Assembly (NCBI GenBank): GCA_041576815.1
Contig: JBFGKE010000017.1
Location: forward strand, 1 to 64,000
Direction: 5' to 3'
Length of the DNA: 64,000 nucleotides
Source: SG8-38 sp041576815
GTDB taxonomy: Bacteria; Myxococcota_A; Polyangia; Polyangiales; Houyiibacteriaceae
The translations under genes were made by a program, and so were the position numbers. The notes beneath the pieces are model-generated. The model did no database searches, was not told where the DNA came from, and worked only from the letters and a program-made list of their open reading frames with translations. This document shows positions 27,025 to 36,381 of the stretch, piece by piece (positions within the stretch are counted from its first letter, which is position 1; each line of letters begins with the position of its first letter).

Positions 27025-28076
27025 GCGCTGTCCCGAGTCCAGAGCGCCCGCCGCTTTCCGGCCTTCGCGCGCGCCCGATCTCTCGTGAACAGCGTCACGT
27101 AGTCTTCTCTCACGGTGTCGACCTCGACTTGATCGGGAAGCTCGTCGCGCGCAGCCTGCACCGCGCTCACCATCGATTGCAGTGGTTCGGACGCCTGGCC
27201 GAAAGTCGATGGCTCGATCGTGTCCGCGACGGCAGAAATCCGATCGACCGTGACTTTGCTCAGATAGCCGCGGCGCCGCAGATCGTCGAAGCTCGCCACG
27301 AGAACCTCGGGGTTGAAAGTATGGGCGACGACCAGGTCCGCGCCGACTCGCAGCACCGCGGTGGCATCGAGGGCACCGTCCTCGAGAAGCACCAACGCGG
27401 GCTGGAAGTAGTTGTAGAACGGGCATACGCGGTGCCCGAAGTCGTGGAACCCAGCCGTGGAGGAGCCGCGTTCGAGATGAATGAAGATCCGCCGCACGGC
27501 GTCGCGCCGTGGGACACGCGCCGCCACTCGCACGATCTCGGGGATGTCCTCGGGATAGACCTGTGCTGCTTCGGCCACCTGCATCAAGAGCTCCTGGCTC
27601 ACCCTTCCCGCCCCGATGTCTGCGTAGAGCGAGTAGATGAATGCATCGCCCTCCGCGTCGTCGCCAAATAGCATCTCGTCGGTTTCTGGAGCGACGTTCG
27701 TGCGTGAACGGAGCAGCGCAGTGAGCTTGTAGCTGACCTGATCGCGAAGAAAACGAAACTTACCGCGAATTAATTTCCGCAGGCTAGGCTTCAGAGTAAA
27801 GCCGTCCCATCGGATACCATCGAGCCGCAGCTTGGCTTCGAGAACGCTGCGCATCTGCTCGGGGCTCCCTGACAAGATGAAGATCGCCGCCGGATTCGTG
27901 GCGCGAATCTCGCGCAGGAGCGTGCTGGCGCCCGGGTAGGCGCGCTTTCGCGACGCCGGCTCGAAGGCGGTTCGCACGAGATCGCGCAGAGTGTCGAACT
28001 CCGTGCGCAGGTATGTCTTGTCGAGATCCCATCGATAGACGATCTCCTCTCGGCGTTCGCTGAGATCTGGCGGCAC
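27021..28076 (-). CDS. HAD-superfamily protein, App1-like
   Basis: A 351-residue protein. HAD motif I is RWDLDKTYL with the DxDxT pattern near residues 15-21. Motif II is in IFILSGSP, the Lys in SYKLTALL, and motif III is FGDDAEGDAF. The spacing and the SGSPEQM segment recall App1-type phosphatidate phosphatases, but the match is by eye. The C-terminal 170 residues are not recognised. GTG 28076 is the start. It is tail-to-tail with the HEAT gene and divergent from the UPF0262 gene across 64 bp. Confidence 0.65.
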   Translation of the reverse strand: MPPDLSERREEIVYRWDLDKTYLRTEFDTLRDLVRTAFEPASRKRAYPGASTLLREIRATNPAAIFILSGSPEQMRSVLEAKLRLDGIRWDGFTLKPSLRKLIRGKFRFLRDQVSYKLTALLRSRTNVAPETDEMLFGDDAEGDAFIYSLYADIGAGRVSQELLMQVAEAAQVYPEDIPEIVRVAARVPRRDAVRRIFIHLERGSSTAGFHDFGHRVCPFYNYFQPALVLLEDGALDATAVLRVGADLVVAHTFNPEVLVASFDDLRRRGYLSKVTVDRISAVADTIEPSTFGQASEPLQSMVSAVQAARDELPDQVEVDTVREDYVTLFTRDRARAKAGKRRALWTRDSA

Positions 28077-28140
28077 CGGCCGACCATAGCAGCCATCGGG
28101 CCACAGATGCAGACCGGGTCGAAGCTGATATCTTCGCCGT

Positions 28141-28620
28141 ATGCCCCTGGACGCGGTGGTGATCGACGAACGCTCGCTTCAGCGGGGCTCCGAAGCGCAG
28201 CAGGTGGAGTGGCAAGCCAACGTCCGCGAGCTGCTCTCGCAGGCTGGGAGCATCGCCGGGCAGGAGGCCGCGACGCTGCACTTGAGCGTCACGGAGCAGC
28301 AGTTCCTTCTGGATTTTCGGGCGGATGACGGCCGGGAGCTCGGGTCGCGGGCCATTCCGCACGAGCTCCTGGCCGAGACCATTACGGAATACGTCGACAT
28401 CGTTCGACAGATCGCGAGCGCGGATGGGCTCAATCAAATGGAAGCGCTCGATATGGCCAAGAAAGTCACCCACGACCGCGCCGGTAGGCTGCTGAAGCGA
28501 GAGCTCCGCCAGCTCGGGTTCGACCTCGAAGCATCGCGTCGGCTGTTTACCCTGCTGCTGTCGCTTCGGGTCGACACCACGAGGCTGACCGGCATCCACG
28601 GGCATCGCACCATCCGGTAG
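28141..28620 (+). CDS. UPF0262 family protein
   Basis: A 159-residue soluble protein. It resembles the UPF0262 family: an N-terminal VVIDERSL strand, LHLSVTEQQFLLDFRADDGREL, EALDMAKKVTHDRAGRLLKREL, and the C-terminal ASRRLFTLLLSLR. The family has no established function and is best known in Alphaproteobacteria. Confidence 0.7.
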   Translation: MPLDAVVIDERSLQRGSEAQQVEWQANVRELLSQAGSIAGQEAATLHLSVTEQQFLLDFRADDGRELGSRAIPHELLAETITEYVDIVRQIASADGLNQMEALDMAKKVTHDRAGRLLKRELRQLGFDLEASRRLFTLLLSLRVDTTRLTGIHGHRTIR

Positions 28621-28655
28621 TTGCCGGGACGTTTTGCTTCGGACATAGGGTGTGC

Positions 28656-29252
28656 ATGGCAGACCTTCGCGAGCTGCTCGAACGCGATCGGCCCGACATG
28701 GCCGGGGTTGCCGCCCACCTGAACGCGATCCGCCCCGAGAAACGGCGCGATGAAATCCGGAGCCTACGGCGCAAGCACCTCGCGCGTCTTTTCGAGGCAG
28801 CGAGCGGCCACGAGCCGATCTCTCTGAGCAGCTTCGTGGGCGACGATCGGGATGCGATGCAAGAGGTCGTCCACCACGGCAAGAACTCCCTTCCGGTGTT
28901 CAACCGTTTCGCCAAGGTGTTCGTCCGGCCGCGGGCCGGCCACGCAACCGAGCTGTGGGGCTACAATCGGGCGGGGCCGTTCATCGAAACGGTCGTCGGC
29001 CCCGGATACTTCGTCGCCCGAGCCGCCGAGAAATACGGAGAGGTGCTGGTCGACTACCTTCGGGTGCCGCCCCGACGCCCCGACCACTGGCCTCCCATAT
29101 TGCCGAACTCGGCCCGCCTTTCACGGTTCGTCTATCACGGCACGCAGGACATCCTGCGCGGCGTATCGAGGCACGTGACCATCGGGAGGGCGACCAAGGC
29201 CGGAAAGCCGATGTCCGCCTGGTTCGCGCTCTGTCGCGAGGACGAATCCTAG
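28656..29252 (+). CDS. Conserved-looking protein of unknown function
   Basis: A 198-residue, apparently soluble protein I do not recognise. The N-terminal 45 residues are helical and the middle part has a dense mix of aromatic and glycine residues (ELWGYNRAGPFIETVVGPGYFVA). There is no signal peptide or membrane helix. ATG 28656 was preferred to GTG 28650. It follows the UPF0262 gene by 35 bp, so it is probably co-transcribed. Confidence 0.65.
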   Translation: MADLRELLERDRPDMAGVAAHLNAIRPEKRRDEIRSLRRKHLARLFEAASGHEPISLSSFVGDDRDAMQEVVHHGKNSLPVFNRFAKVFVRPRAGHATELWGYNRAGPFIETVVGPGYFVARAAEKYGEVLVDYLRVPPRRPDHWPPILPNSARLSRFVYHGTQDILRGVSRHVTIGRATKAGKPMSAWFALCREDES

Positions 29253-29273
29253 GGATTTTCGGGCCAAAATCCC
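29252..29273 (+). terminator. Perfect 8-bp hairpin directly after the stop codon
   Basis: GGGATTTT (29252-29259), loop CGGGCC, AAAATCCC (29266-29273). There is no T-run directly after, though a TTTTTT occurs about 16 nt on. It could be a weak terminator or an mRNA 3'-end hairpin. Confidence 0.4.
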
Positions 29274-29358
29274 GGTGCAGGCGCGTCAGATGCTCGCTTT
29301 TTTGCAGGAGGGTCGACGTTTTTGGCCATTTGTTGAACACTGAAACGCAAAGGGGGCC

Positions 29359-30024
29359 ATGACAGCGTCGTTAAAGGAGTCGGTCCAGCCGCCGGCCGAG
29401 GACCTGCATCTTCGGAAGGAGAGCGCGCCCTACTCGCGCCGTGACGAGGAGTTCGTCCGACTGCTGAACGCGGCCGGCCTCGCCTGCGAGCTCGACCTCG
29501 CGCAACTTTCGATGATCACGACGGACCTCGAGGAATCCCGGGTCGACTCGCGCCGCATGGACGTTTTGGAGCTCTACTATCGCGGGAACAACGATGCCTC
29601 GATAGCGAACCGGCGACGAACGAGCGATCGGTTCTTCTTGCACAACGACCACTTCTCGGTGAACGCACATCAAATCGTCGCCTCCCTGGCAACGGTCAAT
29701 CCGGAGATTGCGCCCGTGCAGCTGCAGCGAATCGGCGCAGGCGACGGGCCGCTGGTCCTGCGAGCAGGGGAGCATTTTTGTGCGGTCACCGATGAGGACG
29801 ACGACGACGCCGAAAAAGGGACCGTCGCGGTTCGCGCGCTCGTTCGAGCGCTCAACTCGCTGCTCGCCAAAGCCGACGTCGAAGAGCGCTTGGTGCCATT
29901 GATTCCGGACGACTCGCGCGAGCTCTACGTGGGCGTGACGGAGGACGGCGCAATGACCCTCCTTCAGGGTGGGTGTACCGAGCTTTCGGCTGCAGCCGCA
30001 CTCCGCGAATTCGCGAGCTGGTGA
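29359..30024 (+). CDS. Protein of unknown function
   Basis: A 221-residue soluble acidic protein, not recognised. ATG 29359 has a strong ribosome site (AAGGGGG, 2 bp spacing). There is an acidic stretch in the middle (EDDDDAEKG near 149-157). It has no signal peptide, membrane helix or catalytic motif that I can see. It lies 25 bp before the glutathione-reductase-like gene and may share its transcript. Confidence 0.65.
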   Translation: MTASLKESVQPPAEDLHLRKESAPYSRRDEEFVRLLNAAGLACELDLAQLSMITTDLEESRVDSRRMDVLELYYRGNNDASIANRRRTSDRFFLHNDHFSVNAHQIVASLATVNPEIAPVQLQRIGAGDGPLVLRAGEHFCAVTDEDDDDAEKGTVAVRALVRALNSLLAKADVEERLVPLIPDDSRELYVGVTEDGAMTLLQGGCTELSAAAALREFASW

Positions 30025-30049
30025 TATACCGACATCTCGATGGGCGAAT

Positions 30050-31387
30050 ATGGCTGACCACGATTACGACCTCCTCGTGATCGGCGCGGGCTCTGGAGGC
30101 GTGAGAGCAGCGCGGGTCGCGAGCCAGCTCGGAGCGCGGGTTGCGATCGTCGAGGTGGACCGCTTGGGTGGGACGTGCGTCAACCTCGGCTGCATCCCGA
30201 AAAAGCTTTTCGTGTATGGCTCGCACTTTGGATACGACCTCGAGGACGCGCGCGGTTACGGCTGGTCGATCGAGCGCTCGTTCGACTGGAGCACCCTACT
30301 CGAGAACAAAGACCGCGAGATCGCTCGACTGAACGGGATCTATGCACGGCTGCTCGACCAGGCCGGCGTCAGGATTCTCGAGGGCCGGGCGACGCTTCGT
30401 GATCCCCATGCGGTCGAGATCGAGGGGACCGTGTGCTCGGCCAGGCGGATCTTGATCGCCACGGGGGGAAGGCCGATCCTGCCGGATATTCCCGGGCGCG
30501 AGCACGCGTTGACTTCCGACGCGCTGTTTCGATTGGAAGCGCTACCGAAGACGGCGATGATGGTCGGCGCCGGCTACATCGCGCTCGAGCTCGGCTCGGT
30601 GCTCAACGCAGTCGGCGTCGACGTGACCCTCGTTCACCGCGGCAAAGAGATCCTTCGCGGATTCGACCGTGACCTTCGATGCCACCTCCACGACGAGCTC
30701 GAGCTGAAGGGGGTGCGCATTCTGCTCGAGACCCAAGTGAAAGCGCTACGGAAATCGGGTGACTCCTTCGAGGCCGAGCTCGACAGTGGAGAGCTACTTG
30801 CTACGGAGCTTCCGGTTTTCGCAATCGGGCGTTCGCCCAACGTCGATGGCCTCGGGCTCGAAGCGCTCGGTGTTCGGCTCGGCGAGCGGGGCGGGGTCGT
30901 GGTCGATGACGATTTCACGAGCACGGTCGACTCGATTCACGCGGTTGGCGACGTCACCGATCGCGTTCAGTTGACCCCGGTGGCGATCGCCGAGGGAATG
31001 CACTTCGCGCATCACTTTTACGGCAAAGGCGACCATCGGATCGACTATGAAAACATTCCAACGGCCGTCTTCTGTCAGCCAGAGCTCGCTACGGTAGGGC
31101 TCACCGAGGCGGAAGCGTGGCATCGATGCCAGGACGTCCGCGTCTACAAATCGGTCTTCACGCCGTTGAAGCTGACGATGAGCGATCGCCAAGAGCACAC
31201 GATCGTGAAGCTGGTGGTCGATGCCTCGAACGACCGAGTGGTCGGATGTCACATGGCCGGGCACAACGCGGCGGAGATCGTCCAGGGCTTGGCCGTTGCG
31301 ATGAAGGCGGGCGCCACCAAGTCGGACTTCGACGCGACACTCGGGATTCACCCGACGTCCGCCGAGGAATTCGTCACCTTGAGATAA
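30050..31387 (+). CDS. gor: Glutathione-disulfide reductase-like flavoprotein
   Basis: A 445-residue pyridine nucleotide-disulfide oxidoreductase. The FAD motif is IGAGSGGVRAAR near 11-22, the redox-active pair is in GGTCVNLGCIPKK (Cys43 and Cys48), and the NAD(P) motif is GAGYIALELGSVLNAVG. The second FAD region is VDSIHAVGDVT, and the C-terminal active-site base is in HPTSAEEFVTL. The length and C-terminus fit glutathione reductase better than dihydrolipoamide dehydrogenase. ATG 30050 starts at MADHDYDLLVIGAG. The substrate disulfide could be another thiol. Confidence 0.85.
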   Translation: MADHDYDLLVIGAGSGGVRAARVASQLGARVAIVEVDRLGGTCVNLGCIPKKLFVYGSHFGYDLEDARGYGWSIERSFDWSTLLENKDREIARLNGIYARLLDQAGVRILEGRATLRDPHAVEIEGTVCSARRILIATGGRPILPDIPGREHALTSDALFRLEALPKTAMMVGAGYIALELGSVLNAVGVDVTLVHRGKEILRGFDRDLRCHLHDELELKGVRILLETQVKALRKSGDSFEAELDSGELLATELPVFAIGRSPNVDGLGLEALGVRLGERGGVVVDDDFTSTVDSIHAVGDVTDRVQLTPVAIAEGMHFAHHFYGKGDHRIDYENIPTAVFCQPELATVGLTEAEAWHRCQDVRVYKSVFTPLKLTMSDRQEHTIVKLVVDASNDRVVGCHMAGHNAAEIVQGLAVAMKAGATKSDFDATLGIHPTSAEEFVTLR

Positions 31388-31432
31388 TTATCGACTTTTT
31401 AACTCAAGAATACATGCCTCTGCAAGACGCGG

Positions 31433-31445
31433 AATACTCTGTATT
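31433..31445. promoter_or_regulatory. Short inverted repeat upstream of cysH
   Basis: AATAC-TCT-GTATT lies in an AT-rich stretch (about 31381-31450) that contrasts with the GC-rich surroundings, about 90 bp before the cysH start. It may be a promoter or operator region. Confidence 0.3.
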
Positions 31446-31534
31446 TTGCTGGCCTTCGGGTGTAGATTGGGCGGGCAAGCCTGGACGCGTTGCAAATCCG
31501 CACCAGACTTGTCAAGTTACTTCGAGCACCCGCC

Positions 31535-32287
31535 ATGGAAGCCGCCCGCATCGCCAGCGCCGAGACCGACCTGGACCGAGAGAATCGGGCCCTCGGGGCA
31601 GCCGACCCTCAAGCGCTGATCGCGTGGGCATCGGAGCGCTACGGCGACAAGCTGATCGCGTCGACCAGCTTCGGCGCGACGTCTGCAGTGATGCTGCACA
31701 TGATCCACGAGTTGGCACCTCGAACGCCCATCGTGTGCGTCGATACCGGCTACCTGTTTCCCGAAACCTACCGCTTTGCCGACGACCTCATCCGACGCCT
31801 CGACCTCGACGTCCGCTTCTACTCGGCGTTGATCTCCCCGGCCCGCCAGGAAGCGCTTTACGGAAAGCTCTGGGAGCAGGGCGACGAAGGCGTGAAGCGG
31901 TATCTCCACATCAACAAGGTCGAGCCGATGCAGCGTGCGATTCGCGAGCTCGACGCGGAGGCCTGGATGGCGGGCGTGCGCGCCGAGCAGACGGAACATC
32001 GAGCAGGTCTGCGCCGCATCGACCTCCAGGATGGACGGATCAAGATTCACCCCATCCTTCATTGGACGACGGACGAGATCGACGACTACATGGCTCGACA
32101 CGAGCTGCCGTATCATCCGATGTTCGAGCAGGGGTACCGTTCGATCGGCGACCATCACTCCACGATTCCAACGACGGCCGACATGGATCCGCGCGACGGT
32201 CGCATCCTCGGGAAGACCAAGGAATGCGGGCTTCATCTCCCCTTGACCGAAGAGCAGAATCAAAGCCTGAAATCGAGCGGCCTGTAA
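31535..32287 (+). CDS. cysH: PAPS reductase (thioredoxin-dependent), CysH
   Basis: A 250-residue adenylyl-sulfate/PAPS reductase. The PP-loop-like STSFGATSAVML is present, followed by DTGYLFPET, HINKVEPMQRAI, the YHPMFEQGYRSIGD block and the C-terminal KECGLH with the catalytic Cys. The CC and CxxC pairs that hold the 4Fe-4S cluster in APS reductases are missing, so it is of the E. coli PAPS-reductase type. It produces sulfite from PAPS in sulfate assimilation. ATG 31535 is chosen over TTG 31490. No other cys genes are nearby. Confidence 0.92.
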   Translation: MEAARIASAETDLDRENRALGAADPQALIAWASERYGDKLIASTSFGATSAVMLHMIHELAPRTPIVCVDTGYLFPETYRFADDLIRRLDLDVRFYSALISPARQEALYGKLWEQGDEGVKRYLHINKVEPMQRAIRELDAEAWMAGVRAEQTEHRAGLRRIDLQDGRIKIHPILHWTTDEIDDYMARHELPYHPMFEQGYRSIGDHHSTIPTTADMDPRDGRILGKTKECGLHLPLTEEQNQSLKSSGL

Positions 32288-32339
32288 GAAGCTGGCCGAT
32301 CGCGTCGCAATCCGTAACCTCCAAAGAGGGTAGCGAAAC

Positions 32340-33449
32340 GTGACATTGCTAAGGCTAGTGCTCAGTGACCTGCATCTGGGGACCGGGACCCGGCGGGGAC
32401 AGCTCAACCCTCTCGAGGATTTCATTCACGACGATCGCTTCGTCGAGCTGCTTGCTCACTACGACGAGGTCGCCGGTGCGGATGGCAGCATCGAGTTGAT
32501 CCTCAACGGGGACATCTTCGATCTACTCAAGGTCAAGATCGAGGACGAATGGCCGACCGAGGTCACGGAAGAAATCGCAATTGCCAAGCTGCAGCGATGC
32601 CTCGAGGGGCATCCCAAGGTCGTTCTTGCCTTGCGGGAGTTTTTGCAGAAGCGCACGAATCGGTTGACCTACCTGCCGGGGAATCACGACCTCGAGCTGT
32701 GGTTCACCGGGGTGCAGGAGCTGTTCCTGCGCTATGTCGCTCCCGGTGATGCAGCGGAGCGCGTTCATTTCGTCACCTCATCGGACACGTACTACCTGCC
32801 CGAGGGGATCCAAATTCGACACGGGCACCAGTTCGAACGCATCCACCGCGTGGACTACTCGCAAATCACGCGAACGCGACGGGACGGGACCGAGGTGCTC
32901 GCGCTTCCTTGGGGCAGCCTCTGGATTCTCGAAGTGATGAACCCGATGAAGGAAATACGGAGCCACATCGACCGTATACAACCGCTGCGGCGTTTCCTCT
33001 GGTCGTCGCTGATTCTCGATCCGCGTTTCGTGTTCAAGTTCTTGTGGCGGTCGACGGTCTACTTCTTCCGGCACCGAGTCTTTACGATTCGGGCGTGGCG
33101 TCACCGAATCATGAACTTCCCGCGTTTGATCCGAGAGGAAATCTTCGAGATCACGAGCGGGGGATACGACGAGCGTGCGATCCACGCGCTGAACAAGACC
33201 CGCGGCGCGCACACGCTGATCGTCGGTCACAGCCACGGTCCCCGCTTCTTGCAGCTTCCGAACGACCGCATTCTGGTAAACACGGGTACGTGGGTGAAGA
33301 TGATCAATTTGGACCTCCAGTACCTCGGCCAGGATAGCGGGCTGACTTACGCGGTGATCAGCTACGATGACAACGGCAAGCCCGAAACGACGCTGATGCG
33401 CTGGCGAGGCGCCCACGAACCCTGCCAAGCGATCCCTTACGCCGACTAG
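32340..33449 (+). CDS. Calcineurin-like metallophosphoesterase
   Basis: A 369-residue protein starting at GTG 32340. Metal-ligand motifs are in order: SDLHLG (about 9-14), NGDIFD (55-60), PGNHD (116-120), a late RHGHQFE, and GHSHGP near 298-303. A segment of about 100 residues between the last two contains aromatic and basic helices. It is soluble and of UDP-diacylglucosamine hydrolase-like or general phosphoesterase type; the substrate is unknown. It follows cysH by 52 bp. Confidence 0.85.
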   Translation: MTLLRLVLSDLHLGTGTRRGQLNPLEDFIHDDRFVELLAHYDEVAGADGSIELILNGDIFDLLKVKIEDEWPTEVTEEIAIAKLQRCLEGHPKVVLALREFLQKRTNRLTYLPGNHDLELWFTGVQELFLRYVAPGDAAERVHFVTSSDTYYLPEGIQIRHGHQFERIHRVDYSQITRTRRDGTEVLALPWGSLWILEVMNPMKEIRSHIDRIQPLRRFLWSSLILDPRFVFKFLWRSTVYFFRHRVFTIRAWRHRIMNFPRLIREEIFEITSGGYDERAIHALNKTRGAHTLIVGHSHGPRFLQLPNDRILVNTGTWVKMINLDLQYLGQDSGLTYAVISYDDNGKPETTLMRWRGAHEPCQAIPYAD

Positions 33450-33510
33450 ATTGAAAAGCCGGGGCGAAAAAATCGCGATATGGGGCTACGCCGGACGAAA
33501 TTAACCCCTC

Positions 33511-33540
33511 AAAAAAGGGGACTGTCCCCTATATAATTTG
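33511..33540. repeat. Short palindromic repeat, copy 2
   Basis: A-run, core GGGGACTGTCCCC, then TATATAATTTG. It lies in the 229-bp gap between the phosphoesterase and the radical SAM gene. The core matches the copy at 7919-7942. Confidence 0.75.
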
Positions 33541-33545
33541 CCTCC

Positions 33546-33576
33546 AAAAAAAGGGGACTGTCCCCTATATAATTTG
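33546..33576. repeat. Short palindromic repeat, copy 3 (tandem with copy 2)
   Basis: Almost identical to copy 2, including the trailing TATATAATTTG, with only a 5-bp spacer. The two copies are in direct orientation. The reading frame of the downstream gene stays open across copy 3, which could mislead start choice. Confidence 0.75.
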
Positions 33577-33678
33577 GCCCCATGCCACCCGCGACATCCC
33601 CCATCCTGCCCCACCTCCGATGCCACCGCCGTTTTCCCTGGCTCGGTTTCGTGTCTGTGGGTACTATGCGTTTGTTCA

Positions 33679-34707
33679 GTGCCCCGGCCTCGCGACAATC
33701 CCCCGAATCGGTTCGAAGAAGCCTACGTGGAGTGGGAGGGGGTGGCTCCGCCGGCGGACCTGCGGCTGCACGAGGAGCGGGCGAAGTCGGCCCTTTCCGA
33801 AAACAAGAGCCCGGACGTCGGCTTTCGTTGGAGCGTCAATCCGTATCGCGGTTGCTTTCACGCATGCGCGTACTGCTACGCACGTCCGACGCACCCGTAT
33901 CTCGGCTTTGGCGCCGGCACCGATTTCGAGCGGCAGATCGTCGTCAAGGTGAACGTCGTCGAGCGCCTCCGCGAAAGGCTTGGACGGAAGTCGTGGAAAG
34001 GTGAGCTCGTCGCGTTTTCTGGCAACACGGACTGCTATCAGCCGATCGAGGCGCACTACGAGCTGACGCGCGGCTGTCTTCAGGTTTGTGCGGACCACGC
34101 AACGCCCGTCGCGATCATTACCAAGGGCAAGCTGGTGCGCCGCGACGTCGACGTGCTGCAGCAGCTGCACCATGGTGCGGGCTGCCGCGTTACAGTCAGC
34201 ATTCCGTTTGCCGACGAAGACCACGCGCGCGCGATCGAGCCCTTTGCAAGCCCGCCGAGCAAACGCTTCGAGACTTTGCGAGTGCTCTCGGACGCGGGTA
34301 TCGACACCATGGTCGCCATCGCCCCGATCATTCCTGGCCTCAACGACGATCAGATCCCGCATATCCTCGAGCGCGCGCGCGATGCAGGCGCGACGGGCGC
34401 CTCGAAGATTCTGCTCCGGCTTCCACTCGAGGTCGCCCCGATTTTCGAACAGCGGCTCGCGGACGCCCTTCCCCTTCGGCACGCCAAGGTGATGAGCGCG
34501 ATTCGCCAGGTGCGGGGAGGCCGAACGACCGACCCGCGCTTCGCCTCCCGCATGATCGGCGAGGGTCCTCGATGGGCGGCTGTCGAGCAGCTCTTCTCGA
34601 CGCAATGCGAACGCCTCGGGCTCGACTATCGATCCGGCGCGACCCCCGAAGCGCCACCTGCCCGTGCAACGCTGAAAGACAAGCATCAGCTCCCGCTCGC
34701 GTTCTGA
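33679..34707 (+). CDS. Radical SAM protein, PA0069 / spore photoproduct lyase-like
   Basis: A 342-residue radical SAM enzyme. The cluster motif is RGCFHACAYCYARPTH (CxxxCxxC). The region before it, NPPNRFEEAYVEW then SVNPYRGC, is typical of the PA0069 family. A barrel follows with SGNTDCYQPIEAHYELTRGCL and IITKGKLVRRDVD. The substrate of this family is unknown. GTG 33679 is chosen because the NPPNRF block sits near the N-terminus; the longer frame would run into repeat copy 3. A sigma-54-like element starts just after the stop. Confidence 0.85.
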   Translation: MPRPRDNPPNRFEEAYVEWEGVAPPADLRLHEERAKSALSENKSPDVGFRWSVNPYRGCFHACAYCYARPTHPYLGFGAGTDFERQIVVKVNVVERLRERLGRKSWKGELVAFSGNTDCYQPIEAHYELTRGCLQVCADHATPVAIITKGKLVRRDVDVLQQLHHGAGCRVTVSIPFADEDHARAIEPFASPPSKRFETLRVLSDAGIDTMVAIAPIIPGLNDDQIPHILERARDAGATGASKILLRLPLEVAPIFEQRLADALPLRHAKVMSAIRQVRGGRTTDPRFASRMIGEGPRWAAVEQLFSTQCERLGLDYRSGATPEAPPARATLKDKHQLPLAF

Positions 34708-34708
34708 C

Positions 34709-34724
34709 TGGCCCACCGCTTGCA
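34709..34724 (+). promoter_or_regulatory. Candidate sigma-54 promoter of the NtrC-family regulator
   Basis: TGGCCCACCGCTTGCA fits the -24/-12 consensus TGGCACGN4TTGCW with correct GG-to-GC spacing. Transcription would begin near 34736, leaving a leader of about 130 nt to ATG 34869. This is a sequence match without experimental support. Confidence 0.6.
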
Positions 34725-34868
34725 ACATCTTCGTGGGAAGCGTCGGCCGCCAAGAGCCGTGCGCAGCCGATAATACACATGATTACAAACACTTACCCGG
34801 CATCTCGCCATGTAGACGACTTGTCATTTCGTGACACAATGTCAACACTGGGTGCCAGAGAGTCCACC

Positions 34869-36227
<1,359 letters not shown>

Positions 36228-36352
36228 ACGACCGACCCGTGGGTGGTGCCATTTTGTCAATCCGGCCCGCGCGGCCCCGCCACGTTGTCCATGCCGCGCG
36301 CGCGGAGAAGCCCACGAGCAACGAAATCATTGATGTTTCGTCCCCGAAGGTT

Positions 36353-36368
36353 CGGCACGGAGGTTGCT
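36353..36368 (+). promoter_or_regulatory. Near-consensus sigma-54 promoter at the start of gspC
   Basis: CGGCACGGAGGTTGCT differs from TGGCACGN4TTGCW only at the first base. Predicted transcription start is about 36379, three bases before the GTG at 36382. Confidence 0.65.
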
Positions 36369-36381
36369 CTATCACCGGTGG

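Noticed and set aside
33538..33678. N-terminal extension of the radical SAM protein from TTG 33538
   Set aside because: It would translate repeat copy 3 and has no family resemblance; the family block NPPNRF starts soon after GTG 33679.
34086..34868. Long N-terminal extension of the NtrC-type regulator
   Set aside because: It overlaps the radical SAM gene in another frame and runs through the predicted sigma-54 promoter.
36364..36381. TTG start of gspC at 36364
   Set aside because: The codon is inside the -12 element of the candidate promoter and directly abuts GGAGG with no spacing.
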